Positions 33,096 through 45,340 are shown, counted from the first letter of the stretch. The stretch is 64,000 nucleotides of DNA from Anastrepha obliqua (GCF_027943255.1 NC_072895.1:49016001-49080000), one strand, 5' to 3'. The notes: generated by a model from the sequence alone, not told the origin. Program-made: numbers and translations.

Positions 33096-36000
33096 AAAAT
33101 GTTAAATCGAAAGTAAAACTGGACATTCCTCGGCTTGTTTCGCGCATGGTATCAGTAAGTCGAGAGCCCTAAAAGTTAATGTTTATTTTTGTGAGAGATG
33201 TTACACTATTAAGCAGCCAATTAACTGCAACTCCGTTTGGGCTGCAGTAAAATTAAACGGTATCCTAATCGTGACAAAGGACTCTTCGCAAAACTCATTG
33301 CATAATTTTGCAAACTGGGAAAAGTAAATACAATGAATGTCATCTTAAAGTGACTAAATAGCAATTCATAGGATTGAGTTTGGAGGAGGTACACCAGATA
33401 GCAGTGTCCTTAGCGCCGAAAGCTCGATATGATTTTTTGCTCTTTCTTGAATTCTAGAAAACTAAGAGCTGCTCTTTAGTGGCATTGCTAATACTCCAAA
33501 TTCAAAATAGTGCTTTACTTTGAAGCAAATTTTTCCTAAAGAAGTTTAAAATTATTATTTTTCCATTTCCGCACAATTCTTACATTCCATATAAAACGTG
33601 GGCGAAAATATAATAATGGTCGGATTTAATATATGAGAATTTGTGTCTTAATGAATTAAAGAACGCCGAATTCAAAAACGCTATTTATTTCTCAAGATGA
33701 CTTTTACACTTTCGCTGTCATAAAACTCTCTCTGATTCAGAGCTCTATGAAATTAGTTGTCGAAATTAATTTTGTATGTAAGAGAAAAAGAAAATCCAAA
33801 AAGCAACGCGCCTTGCACTTTATTATATCAGAATTCAAATTGAAATTTTTCTAAAAATTCTTATTAAAAAGTATTCATTTAAATTTGTACAAAGTTTGAC
33901 ATTTGGGCGCTGTTTATAAGAGGATAAAAAGAAAATAGTGAACATACCTTTACATATATGTACATTTTTTTAATTCATCTGAAGTCTCAATTTTTAAGAT
34001 TTTTGGAAATTAATAAAGAATACTTTTTAGTGGTACATTTTATTAAATTTTATATTTATTTGGAAGCGATGGCATATTTATATGCAAATGAAAAAAATGC
34101 ATTGAACCAATATTTTTGCTGAAAATTATGTATTTTTAACTTTTTTTCTAGTTAGGCTAGGCTAAGATTAAAATTTTTAGTAGTGGTTTTAGTAGCTTCC
34201 TAGCTCCATGTGATCAACTTTATATCGAAATTTCGGTTTATTTAATCGAAAATTACAAACACACTCACATTGCATATACAGATTTTCGTTTTTTTCCACT
34301 AAGGCAGCACAATGAGTCGGCGCAAAGTGCAGAGTAAAAAACACTTTGAAGATTATTTTATACACAAATTTAAAATTGAAACGGTTATGAATATAAATGA
34401 TAGCAAAAACTTAGTAAAAAGATAAATTGATCTGAAAAAGGTAGGGCTGAAGCCACTATAACCAAACAACCCGAAAGACAAATCGGCTCTGGTAAAAGCT
34501 GAAAAAAACTCAGCCCATTGACACCGTACAAATTTAAATTTCAAGCTTTATACAAAAATAAGAAAAATTGGAAAAACTTTCATCAGTTTTTCAAACCTGT
34601 TAGACAGGATTTTTGGAAAAATTATGCGCATGCAGTTGTATGCTTATTTAGTTTTATTATAATAAAGTGCAAGTTTGAAGTTGTTAAGAAATCTCATTAA
34701 CTTTTCATAATTTATTCAGTTTACGGAGTTATGCACTTTCTTCAATATAGGGGGAAAATATACTTTCTACACACGAAGGGCGTAACACCGTCAGGTGAAA
34801 AAAGCAAAAAAAGGAAAAATTTGCTTGCTTACTTTCGCTTTCAGAACTCCAAAAGTTTAATAGACGCCGGCAAAATCCGAATAGTCAGCCCTTGGAATAT
34901 TCAAAAGCAGGCTTTTGTGTCAGATGTGTTTTATGTAAGTATCTTTAATCATTTATGATGGCGACGGAGCTTGTTGTGCTGCCTGAGTTTTAAGTAGAAT
35001 GACACAGAAACAAATACCGAGCAGATTAGATCAAATCATGTGAATGGATTCACTTTGCGCAGCTCTGAATGTATTCGACGCGGCATTTGCTGCTGGTGGT
35101 AGTAGGTAACTATGGTCTCGCTTCATTGAAAATACTCGGTGGTTACAAAATTACTCTTGCTTGGCATGTCTAATTAACCACAGTTTGCCAGCGAAAGAAC
35201 AACAAAAAAAGGGAAACAACTGAAGCGCATTTGTAAGGATGACCAAAATCGTTTAAGCAGTTGCTAAGCCATTTAAGATGAAGCCAAAGATATATGCATG
35301 TATGGAGTTATTTAAGCTACTTGAAGATAAAATCGTTTTTCTGCATTGATTTCTGCACACCACCAAATCAAGTTAATCACAGTTTATATTCAAGCAAATA
35401 AATCTTCCATGCGCACTACTCCTTTCAACGGCCCAAAGCAAAGCAGGCAAAAGTAGTGGGTGGGAGAAGAGACAGTAAATAAACTGCATAATTAAGTCAT
35501 TAACTAGCACTCATTGCTGTTGTTTTTTGTGTAAATGTAAACAAACACTCTCTCAACTATTCACTTGTACTTCGCACAACTTCCTGCCCCACTCACTCTC
35601 TCTAAGGTCCAACGCCGTCAAAAGTGAAGCGAATAGCATTATTTAATTTGAAATATTTAGCAAAAAAGACAACAAAAAGGTGGAGTAGAGAGAATGCTGG
35701 TGTGAATGTAAGTAGAATAATCAAAGTTGTGCGTTCAAGTAAGATTTGAAATATTATGCATTGACGCCTTAATGTACGAAGTGAAGCAAAGAAAAAAAAG
35801 AAACTGCGAAGAAAAGCGAAAATGCTTCAATTGTATTACTTGTCAACAGCTGCTGTTGAAATTTAGAGAGAGAAAGGCGGCCGACAGAGCCGCATGAATG
35901 TGTACGTGGCTACCATTCAATGGGCCTTGATTTGATGCTCACCGTACACTTGAAGCATTAAATTGTTTTAATTGTTGCCGCTAATCATGAAGCAATGCTA

Positions 36001-36129
36001 TGCTACCGAGTGAATTTTTGCATTAGAAAAGTTTATTATACAAGCTCTTCAGCAGAGGCGGTATATGAGGAAAGCTAAATAGCAAGATGCGCAATTCAAT
36101 TAAAGGAGAAGCTCGACCAAACGCGCAAT
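33096..36129. other. Unassigned sequence
   Basis: No gene, RNA gene or recognised repeat. 33600-34700 is AT-rich. 34960-36100 is less biased, with mixed-complexity sequence typical of fly intergenic or intronic DNA. Frames at 34353-34544, 34518-34700 and 34731-34958 lack motifs. Confidence 0.35.
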
Positions 36130-36458
36130 GAAGGATGTACATATATATAATTGGCGCTTACACCCTTTTCGCTTATTTAGCCGAGCTGCTCCTCCAATTT
36201 GTGGCGTGCGTCTTCATGTTAAATCGAGGGACCTACAGTTTTAAGATCACTCCGAACGGCAGTTATTTTTTATGAGGAGCTTTTTCACGGTAGAAATTCA
36301 CTCGGAGAATTGCCTTTGCCTGCCGAGGGGTGACCGCTATTAGAAACCCTTTTTCTTCATTTTGGTATTTCACGGAGATTTGAACCTACGTTCTCTCCGA
36401 ATTCCGAATGGTAATCACGCATCAACCCACTCGGCTACGGCGACAGCCGAAGGATGTA
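36130..36458 (-). mobile_element. tRNA-related SINE with 10-bp target duplication
   Basis: GAAGGATGTA occurs at 36130-36139 and 36449-36458, flanking the element. Reading minus: A box TAGCCGAGTGGG, B box GGTTCAAATCTC, body with CTCCTCATAAAAAATAACTG, 3' end AAGCGCCAATTATATATAT. A deletion removes part of the AACAACATCAAGACGC region. Near full length. Confidence 0.9.
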
Positions 36459-38177
36459 TATAAGTATAAATATATGTACATGCATGAAAAAAATACAATA
36501 AAAAATATAAAAAAAGAATAAAAATTCGAAATATTAATGAAGAATTAAAAAAAAATAATACATTGTCAAGTGAGAGAAAAAAGTGACTAAGCGTGGCTGA
36601 TAAACCCTTATGAGTGTAAAAAATGCGAATAAATTAAAAATACAATCCCATACACACATATATTTGTCTTTAATTATATACTCCTTTAATGCAAAACAGA
36701 AGCAGAAAAATGTAAATGAATTTCTTTCCGCCCATAACCACAATCTTCCACTTTGCCACTAAACCCAATTATCTGGCGCGGTAATCTGCGAAAAGCAGAC
36801 TTTCCGACTTTGAGTTTGTAATTTATGTAACTTACATAATTATTTAATGCGCAATGAGTGAAATGTTAATTGTTGGGTTAATTTATGCAATTTCATGTTA
36901 TTTCTCACCACTGAGCTTCGATGATTGGGATTGTGAGTGTAGCGCGTGTACAAAATGACGCTTCGGTGGGCTGATATGTTTTCGACCAAAATTGTTGCCA
37001 TGGCGAATGTCGCTTACGCTCCAATTATTGCCGTAATATTCAGTATTTTAGCAAACAAATCGCTTGTTTTATTATGCAATTCGGAGAGATTGTTTGTGTG
37101 CACTCTTGTAGCCTACCTCCTTTTCAGTTAACTGTTGCTTGTGGCCATTTAGCTTCGATTGACGACAAACAACCAGCAGCTAGAAAATCGTGGTGATTTT
37201 GTTTATATTTTTAGCTTTCTTATGTTATTGATTTGTATTTGTAAATATCTTCATTCTGCTGGTTTTCCACATTTTCATCCTCGCGCGACTGTTGTTTGTA
37301 GCAACCAAACGGAATAGTAAGAAATCTTATATTGTATCTTATAACACAATATGCATAACAAAATATTTGCCTCCTTAGGCTATCAGGTGTGTCCCGTGTT
37401 CGTTGCTTTCCCTCTATATGAAATATCGAATGATGGAAAAAGTCGTTTCTAATAGCAACCGCTTTTCAAAAGGCAATGACAAAGCTGCGACTGCAATTCT
37501 TACATAAAGAATGTTCTTTTTTTATATTTTTATTCAGTTATCCAGATAGAAATTCTAAAAAGGTGTCACAAAACGGTTTTTCATCTTTGAACGTCCGCCA
37601 TTTTGTCGATTTTATTTTTTTAAGGTCGTCGTTTATACTGAACTAGAACCTTAGGTTTTTTTGATTTTAGACTCCTGTGACTACCGCAATCCGTGTCGCC
37701 AGCGACATACCTTTTTTGGAAGAGCATGTTGTGAAGGCTGACAACTTTTTGAACGAACCCTCAAAACCAAGTTTTTGAACGAACCTCGTATAGCCAAAAA
37801 TTTTTTTTTATAATAATGAATTAATAAATAAAATACTAGAAACAAAAATAAAAAATCTTTTCTTGGTTTTTGTTTTAACGCTTTTAAAGAAACACCCAAA
37901 GCACCATTTCAAATCAGGCGAGGGCCTTATTTAGCAATTAACTGGCATAAAAACAAAAAATATTCAACAGATTTTTAAGGTACTAAGCTAAAATTAAATG
38001 CAAGATTTTTATGATCTAAGCTATGGCTTTTGCCTTAATATCTCAGAATTTCATATAAAAAAATGTAGGGTTTGAGGTGGCACAAAAGAAATAATAAAAA
38101 TAAACAAAAAGGAATAAAAATAAGAAATAGAGAGACAATTACAAATATTTGGTAAAACTCGAAGGTTTTTATTTTCT
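36459..38177. other. Unassigned sequence
   Basis: No gene recognised. The sequence is of mixed complexity. A short direct repeat, TTTTTGAACGAAC, appears twice near 37746-37785. Small frames show no domain. Confidence 0.35.
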
Positions 38178-40020
38178 ATAACCTATCATTCCAAAGAAAG
38201 AAAAGAGATTCCATGAAAAAGGAGATAGAGAACCTGTGCATAAATTTCAACGACAAGCAAACCCGCAAATTTTATAGCAAAGTTAAAGCAGAAAAGTGCG
38301 GATTTCAACCAAGGGCAAATATATGCAAGAACAAAAATTATGATATACTTACGGAAGAGCAGGAGATAGTAGAAAGGTGGGTCGAGTACTTTAGAGAGCT
38401 GCTGAATGCTGGTGAAATTGGTGCTTTTACAGATATTAACATACTTCATGCGAACAACAAAACAGTTCTAGACTACCCTGATGAACAACCATCTACATTA
38501 CAAGAAATTCTAGATGGAGTCAACTATATGAAAAACTTCAAAGCGCCTGGAGAAGACAATATAACAGCTGAGCCCCTAAAAAATGCAAGTACTAGTTACA
38601 TTGAAAGAATGCATCACCTGACCACATTGATCTGAAACAATGAAACACTGCCAGGCGACTGGAACACAGCAATAATACTCCCCATTCACAAGAAAGGCGA
38701 TAATTTAAACTGCAAAAACTATCGCGGGATTTGCCTACTCAACACAACGTATAAAATCTTCTCAAGAATTGTTAACAAAAGACTTATAGGCCACTCGGAA
38801 AGAGTACTTTCAGAGTATCAATGCGGATTTCGACCTGGAAGGTCAACAATAGACCAAATTTTTTCTCTCAAACAGTCCATGGAGCATAACATTGGGCTGC
38901 ACATGCTGTTTGTTGATTTCAAGCTAGCTTTCGATAGCATCAACAAGAGGGCTATCCCCACAATATTTCATAAAGGCAAAATCCCAGACAAACTAACCAG
39001 AATAGTGATGATGACTCTGAAAGAAACTGTATTCGAAGTAATGATACAAGATAAAAAATCCGACCCCTCCAGAATTAAAACTGGAGTAATATAAGGGGAT
39101 ACGCTCTCATCAACAATCTTCAACCTTATGCTATGCTGTGCCATCGATGAAGTAAGTGACGCAAAAAGGACTGGACATATTTTAAACAGAACTACCCAAT
39201 TATTCGCATACGCAGATGATATAGCAATTGTGAGCAAAAATATCCACGGAATAATCAAAATCTTCGCTGATATTGAAATTGCTACTAGTAAAATTGGTCT
39301 TAAAATCAACGAAGATAAGACGAAATATGTGATGATGTCCAGACAACATAAACCAACATCAGGCAAACTGAAACTTGGCGATCTTTCTTTTGAAATCGTT
39401 GAATCCCTTACCTATTCAGGCTTCAAATTGAGTAGAGACAATTCAATGAGCCTCACTATCGATGAGAGAATTCTAGCAGCAAACAGATCGTATGCGTCGT
39501 TAACGAAACTCTTCAAATCATAACTACTAAACAGACAATGCAAATTGACTCTGTAAAAAACCATCATTATTATGCTATGCAGCTTAATCGTGGACGCTAA
39601 TTGAAGCAGATAAAACAAAACTGCAATCCTTCGAACGAAAAGTACTCAGAAGAATTTTCGGAGCAATCAAAGATCACGGCGAGTGGGGGATAAGATGGAA
39701 CGACGAGCTAGATCAACTGATAAAGGGCGAAAATGTTATACGTTTCATCAAAGCGCAGCGGTTAAGATAGCTGGGTCCCATTACAAGAATGGACGGTACG
39801 AGGGCGCAGAAGAAAATCGTAGAAGCCAGAGCGTTCAACACTAGAGCAAGAGGAAGGCCGAGAACAAGATGGACCGACGAACTAGAGAACGACATCAAGA
39901 AACTTAGGATAACGAACTGGAAAAAAGTCGCAAGCGTTCGAGACGTATGGAGGCCCCACGTGCAGCAGGCCAAAGCTCACAAAGAGCTGTAGAGCCAAAA
40001 GATGATGAACCTATCATAAA
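38178..40020 (+). pseudogene. LINE reverse transcriptase, longest copy in window
   Basis: APE-type non-LTR ORF2 lacking its endonuclease. In order: linker FQRKKRDSMKKEIENL and TRKFYSKVKAEKCGFQPRA (38178-38300), WVEYFRELLNAG, fingers LPIHKKGDNLNCKNYRGICL (about 38670-38735), and YQCGFRPGRSTIDQIFSLKQ. Palm motif A is FVDFKLAFDSI (aspartate kept), then FAYADDIAIV with an intact YADD (39200-39230), KINEDKTKYVMM, and the C-terminal region ERKVLRRIFGAI, IKAQRLR, GRPRTRWTDEL. ORF2 ends near 39990. Stops at about 38633, 39091 (in the usual VRQGD motif) and 39521, plus frameshifts, inactivate it. It belongs to the same family as 9265-9962. Confidence 0.88.
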
Positions 40021-40689
40021 AATACTACGAAATCCCGAAACTAAGTTTCTTTTTTTTATTTAGTCTCGCTGTGTAATCTTAATCGGAAGTTGTTTGATAA
40101 TGAGAGCTCCTGTATTTTCAATGTGCTCTGGAACTTGAGGTATTCTATATGTACATAAACATCCTCGAATCGTATCTTTGGATACTTGTATTAGTAGCAC
40201 CTTTCCTAAAAACTGCTTCAGCTTTACACCGCAATAAATTCGGATTTCTCACAAAAAACTCAATGATCTTTTAAGGGGAAGAGCCGATAAACTCGGCCTT
40301 TTTACAAACAAATCAATAAACTTCTGACTTAAACCAATAAATTCCATAACGCAATTGCGAAAAGAATGCTTTTATTTGGCAACATTTACAGTTTTTTGAT
40401 AACAAATTTTGCATTTTGCGGGTCGCGCTTCTGTTAGATAGACTGCATGTACTCTAACCGGATACGAAAAAACGCGATTTGAGCTACTGAAAAGTTGGGA
40501 CTAAAATCTTAATGAGTCATTGAAAATCGGGGAAACCCCAAGTTATTAATATTCGTTGAACAACATTTTTAATTTTAGTTTACCGACAGAATTGTTTTTG
40601 GTATTAAAAATTAAAGGCAAGTGCTGCTTAAAGCAAATTTTATTCTCAAATACACTTATGGGATTAAATTGTAAAATTAGCTTTTCTGC
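40021..40689. other. Unassigned sequence
   Basis: No gene recognised between the two LINE copies; possibly includes the 3' untranslated region of the preceding element (no clear tail). Confidence 0.3.
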
Positions 40690-40925
40690 ATGTGTGCAGA
40701 ACGTCTAATGACCGGTAAACACAGCTACGAGTTTGGAAATTAAATAGTGAGGAGTTCCTTGAATTATCTGCGTTCTGCGTCTATTATACTGAGGCCAAAG
40801 GAAAAATAGCATACGGAGAAATGGAGCTCCATCTGCCCTACGAAATAAGTTGTGCATTTCCCGTTTAACAGCAGTGAAGGGTCTACCGATGTCTGGTTGG
40901 AAGACTTCTGAGAAAGTTTCTATTA
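40690..40925 (-). pseudogene. LINE ORF2 fragment, end of RNase H region
   Basis: The minus frame includes FTAVKREMHNLFRRADGAP, WPQYNRRRTQIIQGTP and ISKLVAVFTGH, followed by a stop and THAEKL. This matches the stretch between RNase H and the zinc motif in I/LOA-type LINEs (WP....RT..I, VAVLTGH..IG.HA..L). Its upstream end at about 40925 is cut by the plus-strand LINE insertion that starts at 40933. Confidence 0.65.
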
Positions 40926-41442
40926 GTTTTTTAGTTTTTTTTTTTTTGGGGTGGAGAGCAGATCGCCTCCGCGTGGTGCACGCTGGATAGCGCCAAATGA
41001 TCTGCGGCCTGAACGGCCTTTCCGACAACCTGAACGGTGACGACCCCTGCTTTCGTCTTTGGACTTTCTCTATTTTCTATACGATTTGGAATCTTCTCGA
41101 ACCTGTGCTGGTAGTTGCGGCATTCTGCCACCTGAGTATGTTAGGGTGAAACTTAAATGGCTGGTGGGCTAATACCGTAACCGCCCCCGTCCCGTTAAAA
41201 CCCTGGCAGGCCTCGGAGTACGTTCCAAACCCAACGCCATTTGGTTGGCGGTGTAGGTGCGGTTGAGAGGACTCCCGTCTTCGCGTCTGGTCTGGCTCTG
41301 AACGCATGCCTCATGAGGGCATGCGTCAACCCTCGCATGGCCTCCCTGCTGCGGCATAGACAACCATGGGACCTCTAAGGGACGACTACATTTCTACGGG
41401 CTTTGGATAGCGGCTCCGAGTGGGGACCCACTTAATATAAAC

Positions 41443-42138
41443 ATGAGCACCAACTCAACAAACACAACAAAACAAACAACAAAAACCTTGGATGGCAGCG
41501 GGAACTCGGAACCGAGTCCTAAAACCATCTCTCGTAGGACAGGTGAGGCGAAATCGCCTCCCCGTAAATTCTCCCGGGGTCTTACCCTGAGGGCTGAAGT
41601 TCCCAGTGGCAGCAAAATGTCGGAAGCGACTAGCAGAGCAGAACACGAGGGGGACCCTGAGGGGAAGTCGGAACCGACTTCCAGCAAGAACGTGGGTGTC
41701 ACAAGCGGGAAGCCGCTTATGGTAGGTAGGAGGCCGCAGGCGGAACCGACTGCGTCTCCTAATCTAGCAGTACTGGACGGGGTGGCCAGAACCAGCAAGG
41801 GGTCCTCCATCAGTTTTCCGGGGGCTTCGGGGTTGCCTCTTCGGGGACCCCCTGTTAAGCCTACACGGCAGAGAGGGCAAAGCAAGCGGTCCTTCTCCGA
41901 CCTCCGTCTCGCGACCAAAATCCTGGAGCGCTACGGCGACCAAAATGCTTCTCAGCTATCTGAGAAACATTCCCAGACGCTTGAGTGGGCCGGAGGGCGG
42001 AAGAGGGCAGAGGGTAATGACAAAATGTCACCTCTCAAATTTCGTGGGCATCATTACGGGGTACTGTCCGCGAGGTACACATGCCGTGAGACTCGGAATC
42101 ACTTCGAGTCCTTTTTGCGTCAGCTGCATGCAGGATGA
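41443..42138 (+). CDS. Truncated LINE ORF1 fused to out-of-frame ORF2 tail
   Basis: Open frame of 231 codons beginning MSTNSTNTTKQTTK. It is rich in Ser, Pro, Gly, Arg and Lys, as expected for the disordered N-terminus of a LINE ORF1 (nucleic-acid-binding) protein. At residues 142-185 it has RQRGQSKRSFSDLRLATKIL and SEKHSQTLEWAGG. No zinc knuckles are reached. From about codon 188 it runs out of frame through the ORF2 C-terminal coding region until a stop. The start is the first ATG after the GC-rich leader. Whether it is translated is unknown; I assign ORF1 from position and composition. Confidence 0.6.
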   Translation: MSTNSTNTTKQTTKTLDGSGNSEPSPKTISRRTGEAKSPPRKFSRGLTLRAEVPSGSKMSEATSRAEHEGDPEGKSEPTSSKNVGVTSGKPLMVGRRPQAEPTASPNLAVLDGVARTSKGSSISFPGASGLPLRGPPVKPTRQRGQSKRSFSDLRLATKILERYGDQNASQLSEKHSQTLEWAGGRKRAEGNDKMSPLKFRGHHYGVLSARYTCRETRNHFESFLRQLHAG

Positions 42139-42322
42139 GGTGGAATCATCTCAGCATATGCTCCTTAGCTGCCCAGCCTTCGCGGGACTAAGATTCAAGT
42201 ATTTTGGTTCTCATTTCTTTTCTGCGCCTGCTGATGTAGCAGCTGTTGATAACAAAAATCTGATGAACTACATCAGCAGCATAATGAGGTTAACACAACC
42301 GCGGACTAGTCACCGTTCGTAG
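42010..42322 (+). pseudogene. LINE ORF2 C-terminal domain
   Basis: In the frame ending at 42322: KCHLSNFVGIITGYCPRGTH, then CVSCMQDEVESSQHMLLSCP, FKYFGSHFFSAPADV and a stop after RTSHRS. The CxxC...H...C arrangement is intact, as in RNase H-bearing LINEs (TGH..G.HA, C..C..E.E...H.LL.CP). The frame is shifted from ORF1, so this domain is not joined to it as protein. Almost the same domain occurs at 59340-59784. Confidence 0.8.
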
Positions 42323-42476
42323 TCCACAATCACTCACCACTCCCCCATCCCTTCCCTTCCTCCCCCTTCTCTGTTCTTAAATGGTATCGCAAAGGACGAA
42401 CCAAACTATTTCGTCCAAGTGGGCCCTACCCTCTGGGCAACCATTATAACCTAACCTAACCTTCTCTTAGTTTTTT

Positions 42477-43596
42477 TAAAAAGTTTGCTTTTGCTTCTTA
42501 ATATTAGGTTTAATCGTTTCCTCGATTAGGTTTCTGCGTTTCATCGAATAGGCAACACTCTTTTTCCTCCTCTGCAGTGTTTCTATGGCAAATTTTCTAA
42601 TGCTTACTTGGTGTGACACCCCGCTGTGGAATTGGTCATAACGAAACTGTAACTGTAATAAAAAGGAGAAGTAAATGAGAAACTAAGCTAAACAATTCTT
42701 AAAAAATTTCCATTTACAAACTAAATATAAAAATACTACAGATTTTGTTAGTTTAAAAATTAAATCTGTAATTTTTGGTATACGTTCTGGGTCTGAACCC
42801 TAGCTATTACATCCAATTCTTTAATTGTATTGACTTTACAGCAATTTTTTTTCCTCATTCTCTGTATTTATTTTTACTCACCAACGCTAGCACACACACA
42901 TACACACGCTTACCCAAACTACTTTAAGTTCATACAATCAGCTTTGAATGGTAGATGGACGCCTAGCAGCCGCTTCAAACGAGACATGCCTGTCTGTCAG
43001 TCATTTTGGCTTAAACGAATTGTGTTCTTAACATTTTATTTTGACTATAATCAAGACGATCTAAGCCGCCATCCAGTTCCCATTTGCCATTTGCTATTTC
43101 TCTCACAACATTTCCTCTTTGCTTCACAATTAGTGCGGCTGTTCTTGCATTAATTACTTATTGTACAATTCGTAGCCTCACTTCCTTTTGCAATTTTTTG
43201 TACTTAAATATTTTTTCCTTTCGTTCCTTTTAGAGATATTTATTTTTCCTCGCTAAGCCGCGCCACAATGGCAGCAACACTAAGTAGGGTAGTAAAAAAC
43301 AAGGCAAAGCTACAACTGCGGATGGGCTACCAACACACCAAAATGGCCATGGAACTATTTATTCGATCGCGATTTCGGTCAACCGGATGAATAAATATTT
43401 TTTTTGGTATCAAAAATCACTGGTAGAATAAATAAATAAATTTTTCTGAATATTTGCTTATTCTTAGATAAGGAGTGAACTGAAAAATTTTAGATTTATT
43501 TAATGTTGAAAAATTTCTTATCGAGTTTTTAAGGGAAATATATTCAGTTAGATGTCTCGCTAAAACATTTTTGGAATTTTTTATAATAAAACTAGC
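42477..43596. other. Unassigned sequence
   Basis: No gene recognised. A CACACACA/TACACACGC microsatellite lies near 42890-42910. The remainder is mixed-complexity, host-like. Confidence 0.35.
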
Positions 43597-44236
43597 ATTT
43601 CCCAGTGGGCTTCGCACCACCATACATAAAATGTTTTTTTATATCGGAAGAAATTTTTCATATTAAGTTTTCTTTATAGAACTCGTAAAATGTTTAAACA
43701 GTTGAATTAGTTGATTTTTCTTTCTAAAGATGTCACAATAGCCTTTTCTGTACTTTTATAAAATTTGATTGTGGTGGTCACCTACAGGTAAGGTGAAAGA
43801 GCCGATAAAAACTTGTAATTAAACTTTGATTCTTTAATTTCCGTTTCAATTTTTTACGCTAAATAAATTATGCTAAAATAAATAAAGTTAAAAATGTTTT
43901 TCCAGTTCCTTGAATGCTCCAGTTTTTATTATATTTTCGTCCAAAATTAATATTAACATAACACACTTACAACCACAACAGTACAACAGAAACGCTCATA
44001 AGCGACTGTGTATTTGTTGTTGTTTTTCCCATACAGGCATTTCGTATGAGAGGAAACCATTACTAACATAAAATGTCATAACTCAGGAACGGCTGCACCG
44101 ATTTCAATCAAACTTCACACAAACCACCTCCTCAAAGGTAGAAAAGAACTCTAAAATTTGTGTGTCAATCGGTTAGTCTGTTCTTGAGTTATAAGATTAC
44201 CAAGGAAATGTAACTTCTTTTTATATATATAGATAT
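43597..44236. repeat. Possible dispersed element with TATATA-type tail
   Basis: The left edge ACTAGCATTTCCCAGTGGGC and the internal stretch CATAACTCAGGAACGGCTGC, ending in TATATATATAGATATAC, resemble widely dispersed insect repeats related to RTE-type 3' ends or Helitron-like elements, from memory. There is no coding region and I cannot define a target duplication. Confidence 0.3.
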
Positions 44237-44244
44237 ACTCTTCA

Positions 44245-45340
44245 AAATAATTTTTTTTTCTTACAACTCTTTGGATGATTATTTTTTATTAGACTTGAAA
44301 AATTGTTGTAACATTTCCAAAAATTTTGAATAAAAATTAAAATAAATTTGGTCTCCGATAATTAAAAAAAAAATAATAATATATGTTAAACGGAAGCGAA
44401 AATATTTCACTTAAAATAATTAATTTTTGTTTGTTACAACTTGTAGGATGATCATGTTTTTTTAGTTTCTAAAAAATTGTGTAACTTTTCCAAAAATTAA
44501 AAAAAAAAATGTTAAAGAGAGCGAATATTATTCAAAACATTTTATTTTATTGTTACAACTTGTTTGATAATAATTTATTATTAGATTTGAAAAAATGTTG
44601 TAACTTTTTAATTTGGAAAAAAAAATTTAAGTACATTTGGTCCCAGAAAATTAAAAAAAGGTTTTGTTACAACTGGTTGAATGATAAATTTTTATTAGTT
44701 TTCGAAAAATTTTGTAACTTTTCCAAAAATTTCGAAAAAAAATTAAAATAAATTTGGTCTCCGATAATTAAAAAAAAAATAATAATATATGTTAAACGGA
44801 AGCGAAAATATTTCACTTAAAATAATTAATTTTTGTTTGTTACAACTTGTAGGATGATCATGTTTTTTTAGTTTCTAAAAAATTGTGTAACTTTTCCAAA
44901 AATTAAAAAAAAAAATGTTAAAGAGAGCGAATATTATTCAAAACATTTTATTTTATTGTTACAACTTGTTTGATAATAATTTATTATTAGATTTGAAAAA
45001 ATGTTGTAACTTTTTAATTTGGAAAAAAAAATTTAAGTACATTTGGTCCCAGAAAATTAAAAAAAGGTTTTGTTACAACTGGTTGAATGATAAATTTTTA
45101 TTAGTTTTCGAAAAATTTTGTAACTTTTCCAAAAATTTCGAAAAAAAATTAAAGGAAGTGAAGATATTTCACCTAAAATAATTTTATTTTTTGTTACAAC
45201 TTGTTGGGTGATAATTTTTTATTAGTTTTAAACATTTTTTGTAAACTTTTTTTAAATACCTTTTGTCCCAGAACATTAAAAAAAAAAGAATTGAAATGTT
45301 AAAAGGTAGCGAAGATATTTCAGTCTAAAAAAAGTTGAAC
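44245..45340. repeat. AT-rich satellite with exact 406-bp higher-order duplication
   Basis: Monomers marked by TTACAACT occur near 44259, 44434, 44552, 44662, 44840, 44958, 45068 and 45195. The three-monomer block from about 44340 to 44745 is repeated at about 44746 to 45150 with no difference that I can see, offset 406 bp. The flanking monomers are diverged. Two identical 80-codon open frames (44509 and 44915) are only by-products. A recent unequal exchange or an assembly duplication would both explain it. Confidence 0.85.

Larger units (their letters stand above)
40933..42461 (+). mobile_element. Internally deleted, GC-rich LINE with target duplications
   Basis: TTCTATTAGTTTTTT (40918-40932) and TTCTCTTAGTTTTTT (42462-42476) flank the element, a 15-bp target duplication with one difference. 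Inside: a T-run, a GC-rich 5' untranslated region (40948-41442), the start of an ORF1, a direct jump to the ORF2 C-terminus, a 3' untranslated region, and a tail of TAACC repeats (42446-42461). The RT, RNase H and endonuclease regions are absent. The 3' end matches the element at 59135-59955. The GC-rich composition stands out sharply from its surroundings. Confidence 0.8.

Noticed and set aside
41394..41918. 174-codon minus-strand frame
   Set aside because: Opposite the LINE ORF1; the GC-rich sequence leaves few stops on either strand. No motif.
42446..42461. Telomeric TTAGG-type repeat
   Set aside because: Only about three units at the end of a LINE, repeated at the sister copy; it is the element's tail, not an interstitial telomere.
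44509..45181. Two identical 80-codon open frames
   Set aside because: They lie in the duplicated AT-rich satellite block; translation is Lys/Asn/Phe-rich with no domain. They are by-products of the repeat.
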